Assembly (NCBI RefSeq): GCF_008711175.1
Contig: NZ_VWNF01000011.1
Location: 1-64,000 of the forward strand
Origin: Nesterenkonia ebinurensis
GTDB taxonomy: Bacteria > Actinomycetota > Actinomycetes > Actinomycetales > Micrococcaceae
Length of the DNA stretch: 64,000 nt
Direction of reading: 5' to 3'
The translations under genes and the position numbers were made by a program. Positions 61,851 through 64,000 of the stretch are shown in pieces. The notes below the pieces were generated by a model. It saw nothing but the letters and a program-made list of their open reading frames with translations. It searched no databases and was not told the DNA's origin. Positions within the stretch are counted from its first letter, which is position 1, and each line of letters begins with the position of its first letter.

Positions 61851-62981
61851 ATGCGCATTGTTGAAGCCGTGATCCATGATGTGGAGCTGCCGCTGGTGCA
61901 CTCCTTCGAGACCTCCAGCCATCGGAAGTCCTCATTGCGCCACCTGCTGGTGGAGATCACCGATGCCTCCGGGGTCAAGGGTTGGGGCGAGATCGCTTCC
62001 CCGGCCGGCCCCTACTACGCCTCAGAGACCACCACGGTGGCCTGGCACACCGCCACCGAATATCTGCTGCCGGCAGTGCTCGGCAAGGAATGGGAGCACC
62101 CGGATGAGGTCTCCGGGCTCTTCGCCAAGATCCGCGGCCACTGGTTCGCCAAGGCGGGGGTGGATATGGCTGCTTGGACGCTCTGGGCCGCGCAGTCCGG
62201 CCAGTCGCTGGCCCAGGCTCTGGGCGGCACCCGACAGTCTGTGGTGGCCGGGGTATCGCTGGGGATTGAGCCGAGCATCGAGGAACTGCTGGTGCAGGTG
62301 GCCAAGCATGTGGACTCCGGCTACCCGCGGGTCAAGCTGAAGATCGCACCGGGTTGGGATGTGGAGCCGGTGAAGGCGGTCCGTGAGGCCTATCCGGACC
62401 TTGATGTGCATGTGGACGCCAATGGCGCCTACCCGGGTCAGGGCCAGGCAGGGTACGACGACGCCCTGGCTGTCTTCGGTGCCCTGGACCGGTACGAGCT
62501 GACCATGATCGAGCAGCCTTTCGCCCCGCGGAACTTCTTGGACTCTGCCCGGCTTCAGGCCGAGCTGGACACCCCGGTCTGCCTGGATGAGTCGGTGGAG
62601 ACTCTGGATGATCTGCGCACCGCGATCGAGCTGAAGGCCGGCGGGGTGCTGAACATCAAGGTCTCCCGGATGGGCGGACTGAGCGCTGCCCGGGCTGCCC
62701 ATGACCTGGCACAGCAGGCAGGCTGGCCGGTCTGGTGCGGGGGGATGCACGAGTTCGGCATCGGCCGGCTGGCCAATGTGGCGATCAGTTCGCTGCCGGG
62801 CTTCACCCTGCCCTCGGATGTCTCAGCCAGCAAGAAGTACTACGCCGAGGACGTCATCAGCCCGCCGGTGACCGCGGAGGCCGGGAACGTCACCGTCCCC
62901 TCCTCCCCCGGACTGGGCGCCGAGGTGCGCACCGAGCTCATTGCCGCCCACGCCACCCAGGTCCGGAGATTCACGGACTAG
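61851..62981 (+). CDS. N-acyl(succinyl)amino-acid racemase / o-succinylbenzoate synthase (enolase superfamily)
   Basis: The 376-residue product has the MLE-subgroup layout: an N-terminal capping domain (VELPLVHSFETSSHRKSSLRHLLVEI), then the barrel with catalytic VKLKIAPG (KxK), VHVDANGAY (metal Asp), MIEQPFAP (metal Glu), VCLDESVETLDDL (metal Asp) and LNIKVSRMGGLSAARA (second Lys). This closely follows the NSAR/OSBS family, in which both activities occur. No other menaquinone gene is near and a GNAT gene is coupled upstream, so racemase activity is more likely than a MenC role. GYDDALAV carries the ACGACGACGCC 11-mer. Confidence 0.88.
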   Translation: MRIVEAVIHDVELPLVHSFETSSHRKSSLRHLLVEITDASGVKGWGEIASPAGPYYASETTTVAWHTATEYLLPAVLGKEWEHPDEVSGLFAKIRGHWFAKAGVDMAAWTLWAAQSGQSLAQALGGTRQSVVAGVSLGIEPSIEELLVQVAKHVDSGYPRVKLKIAPGWDVEPVKAVREAYPDLDVHVDANGAYPGQGQAGYDDALAVFGALDRYELTMIEQPFAPRNFLDSARLQAELDTPVCLDESVETLDDLRTAIELKAGGVLNIKVSRMGGLSAARAAHDLAQQAGWPVWCGGMHEFGIGRLANVAISSLPGFTLPSDVSASKKYYAEDVISPPVTAEAGNVTVPSSPGLGAEVRTELIAAHATQVRRFTD

Positions 62982-62988
62982 CGACCGT

Positions 62989-64000
62989 TCACTTGGTGGC
63001 CGCAGGGGCCTCCGGGATCTCCATCTCGAGTTTGTCCCCGGAGCCCATATCTGCTTTGTGGCCGCGGGCACGCAGCACGGCCTGGATAGCCACGCCGGCG
63101 GCCACTACGGCCAGGCCGATGCCGGAGACCACCACATCCGGATAGACGAGCATCACCCCGCCCAGAAATAGCAGAATCCGGTCCACTGCGGTGCCGTGTG
63201 CGATCAGATAACCGGCCAGTCCGGAGGCGACGCCGATCATGCCCAATACCACCGTCAGCAACGGAATGATCATCTCCGTGAACGTGCCCTCCAGTAGCAG
63301 CGCTGGTTCCAGAATGAAGGCATAGGGGATCAGGAATCCGGCGACTGCGATACGTAGGGCGGTGACCCCGGTCCGCATCGGATTGGCTCCGGCAATGCCT
63401 GCACCGGCAAAAGCCGCCAGACAGACTGGTGGTGTGACATCGGCCAGGATGCCGAAGAAGAACACGAACATATGGGCCGCGATCAGCGGCACATCAAAGT
63501 TCTGGTACAGGATGGGGGCGGCCACCGTGGCGGTGACTACGTAGTTGGCGGTGGTGGGCAGGCCCATGCCCAGGATGATGCAGGCGATCATCACCATGAC
63601 CAGCACCAGCAGGAAATTGCCACCGGCAATGTCCACAAGACCTCGCCCGAGCTGTCCGCCGAGCCCAGTGGTGGTGACAGTGCCGGCCACCATGCCTGCG
63701 GTGGCACAGGCCGCGATCACCGGCAGGGCAGTACGCGCGCCGGCGATGAGCATCTGCAGCATCACATAGATCAGGGAGAGGACCAGTTTGCCAACTTCCT
63801 CAGGGGTGGACTTGCCCTCCTTCTGAGCCTGAACAAGCACCGGGACCATATGTTCGAAGATCGCTCGGAGCAGGCTCAGCGCCACGGCGGTACCGATGCC
63901 GAAGAGCGCAGCGCGCATGGGGCTGGCTCCGCCGAGCAGGGTGCTGATGATGACCACTAGTGGCAGCAGCATATCGATCCGGGTGAGGATTGACTTCCAA
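62989..64000 (-). CDS. TRAP transporter large permease, DctM type (TAXI-associated, cut by window edge)
   Basis: The minus strand is open from the window edge to a stop at 62989 (337 residues visible). It is a multi-pass membrane protein with MVAGTVTTTGLGGQLGRGLVDIAGGNFLLVL, ACIILGMGLPTTANYVVTATVAAP and FFFGILADVTPPVCLAAFAGAGIAGANPM, the hallmarks of the DctM half of fused 4TM/12TM TRAP permeases. These take up organic acids by sodium-coupled transport with a TAXI-type binding protein, presumably encoded outside the window. The N-terminal half is missing from the window. It is convergent with the racemase gene, with 7 bp between. Confidence 0.9.
   Translation of the reverse strand, partial: WKSILTRIDMLLPLVVIISTLLGGASPMRAALFGIGTAVALSLLRAIFEHMVPVLVQAQKEGKSTPEEVGKLVLSLIYVMLQMLIAGARTALPVIAACATAGMVAGTVTTTGLGGQLGRGLVDIAGGNFLLVLVMVMIACIILGMGLPTTANYVVTATVAAPILYQNFDVPLIAAHMFVFFFGILADVTPPVCLAAFAGAGIAGANPMRTGVTALRIAVAGFLIPYAFILEPALLLEGTFTEMIIPLLTVVLGMIGVASGLAGYLIAHGTAVDRILLFLGGVMLVYPDVVVSGIGLAVVAAGVAIQAVLRARGHKADMGSGDKLEMEIPEAPAATK

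Overview
The window is GC-rich actinobacterial DNA. The backbone has the gene set and order usual in Actinobacteria, most like Micrococcaceae (Nesterenkonia/Arthrobacter-type): pnp-rpsO ... ribF ... truB-rbfA-infB-ylxR-nusA-rimP//proS, ispG, dxr-rseP, cdsA-frr-pyrH-tsf-rpsB. The genus is an inference from gene content; there is no rRNA in the window.

Layout. 1-4.9 kb: a glycine/serine catabolic operon (gcvP-gcvT-sdaA, minus strand) behind a tandem glycine riboswitch. 4.9-21 kb: RNA processing, translation and transcription-termination genes, almost all on the minus strand, interrupted between ribF and rpsO by a LysR regulator/NTF2-like pair and a methyltransferase. 21-26 kb: two lipoproteins, an OmpA-domain protein, a membrane Ser/Thr kinase and an ECF sigma factor. 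26-33 kb: MEP isoprenoid genes (ispG, dxr), the site-2 protease rseP, two acetyltransferases and an AbiEi/DUF559 endonuclease-like gene. 33-41 kb: a DUF1648 protein, an ArsR-type regulator divergent from an MFS exporter, then DivIVA-like, cdsA, frr, pyrH, tsf and rpsB. 41-49.6 kb: an accessory, partly decayed segment ending at a tRNA-Met (M23 peptidase and a fragment of a second copy, nucleotidyltransferase, DUF6176, tandem GNAT, peptidase E, ABC-transporter pseudogene, methyltransferase, AarF/ABC1 kinase). 49.6-56.3 kb: glycosyltransferases, a pterin-synthase-like gene and membrane-lipid synthesis. 56-64 kb: siderophore-interacting protein, Hsp20, LOG-type protein, tRNA-Asn, purU, SDR, a GNAT/N-acylamino-acid racemase pair and a TRAP permease running off the end.

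The most unusual signals are repeats. (1) Five copies of a palindrome, every one exactly 66 bp, lie between genes in the first 33 kb; the two most alike bracket the DUF559 gene. (2) Related sequences are inserted in frame inside gcvP and a glycosyltransferase, with a shorter relative in a membrane protein, resembling the Rickettsia palindromic elements in behaviour; all begin with ACGACGACGCC. (3) That 11-mer occurs 14 times by hand count, in different reading frames, so it is conserved at DNA level. (4) TTGCAG recurs four times at an exact 14-bp period, with a fifth degenerate copy in register, between the ArsR-type regulator and the MFS gene. No CRISPR array, restriction system or intact prophage was seen.

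All calls come from reading the sequence and translations by eye; no database search was run, so family names rest on motif and context recognition.
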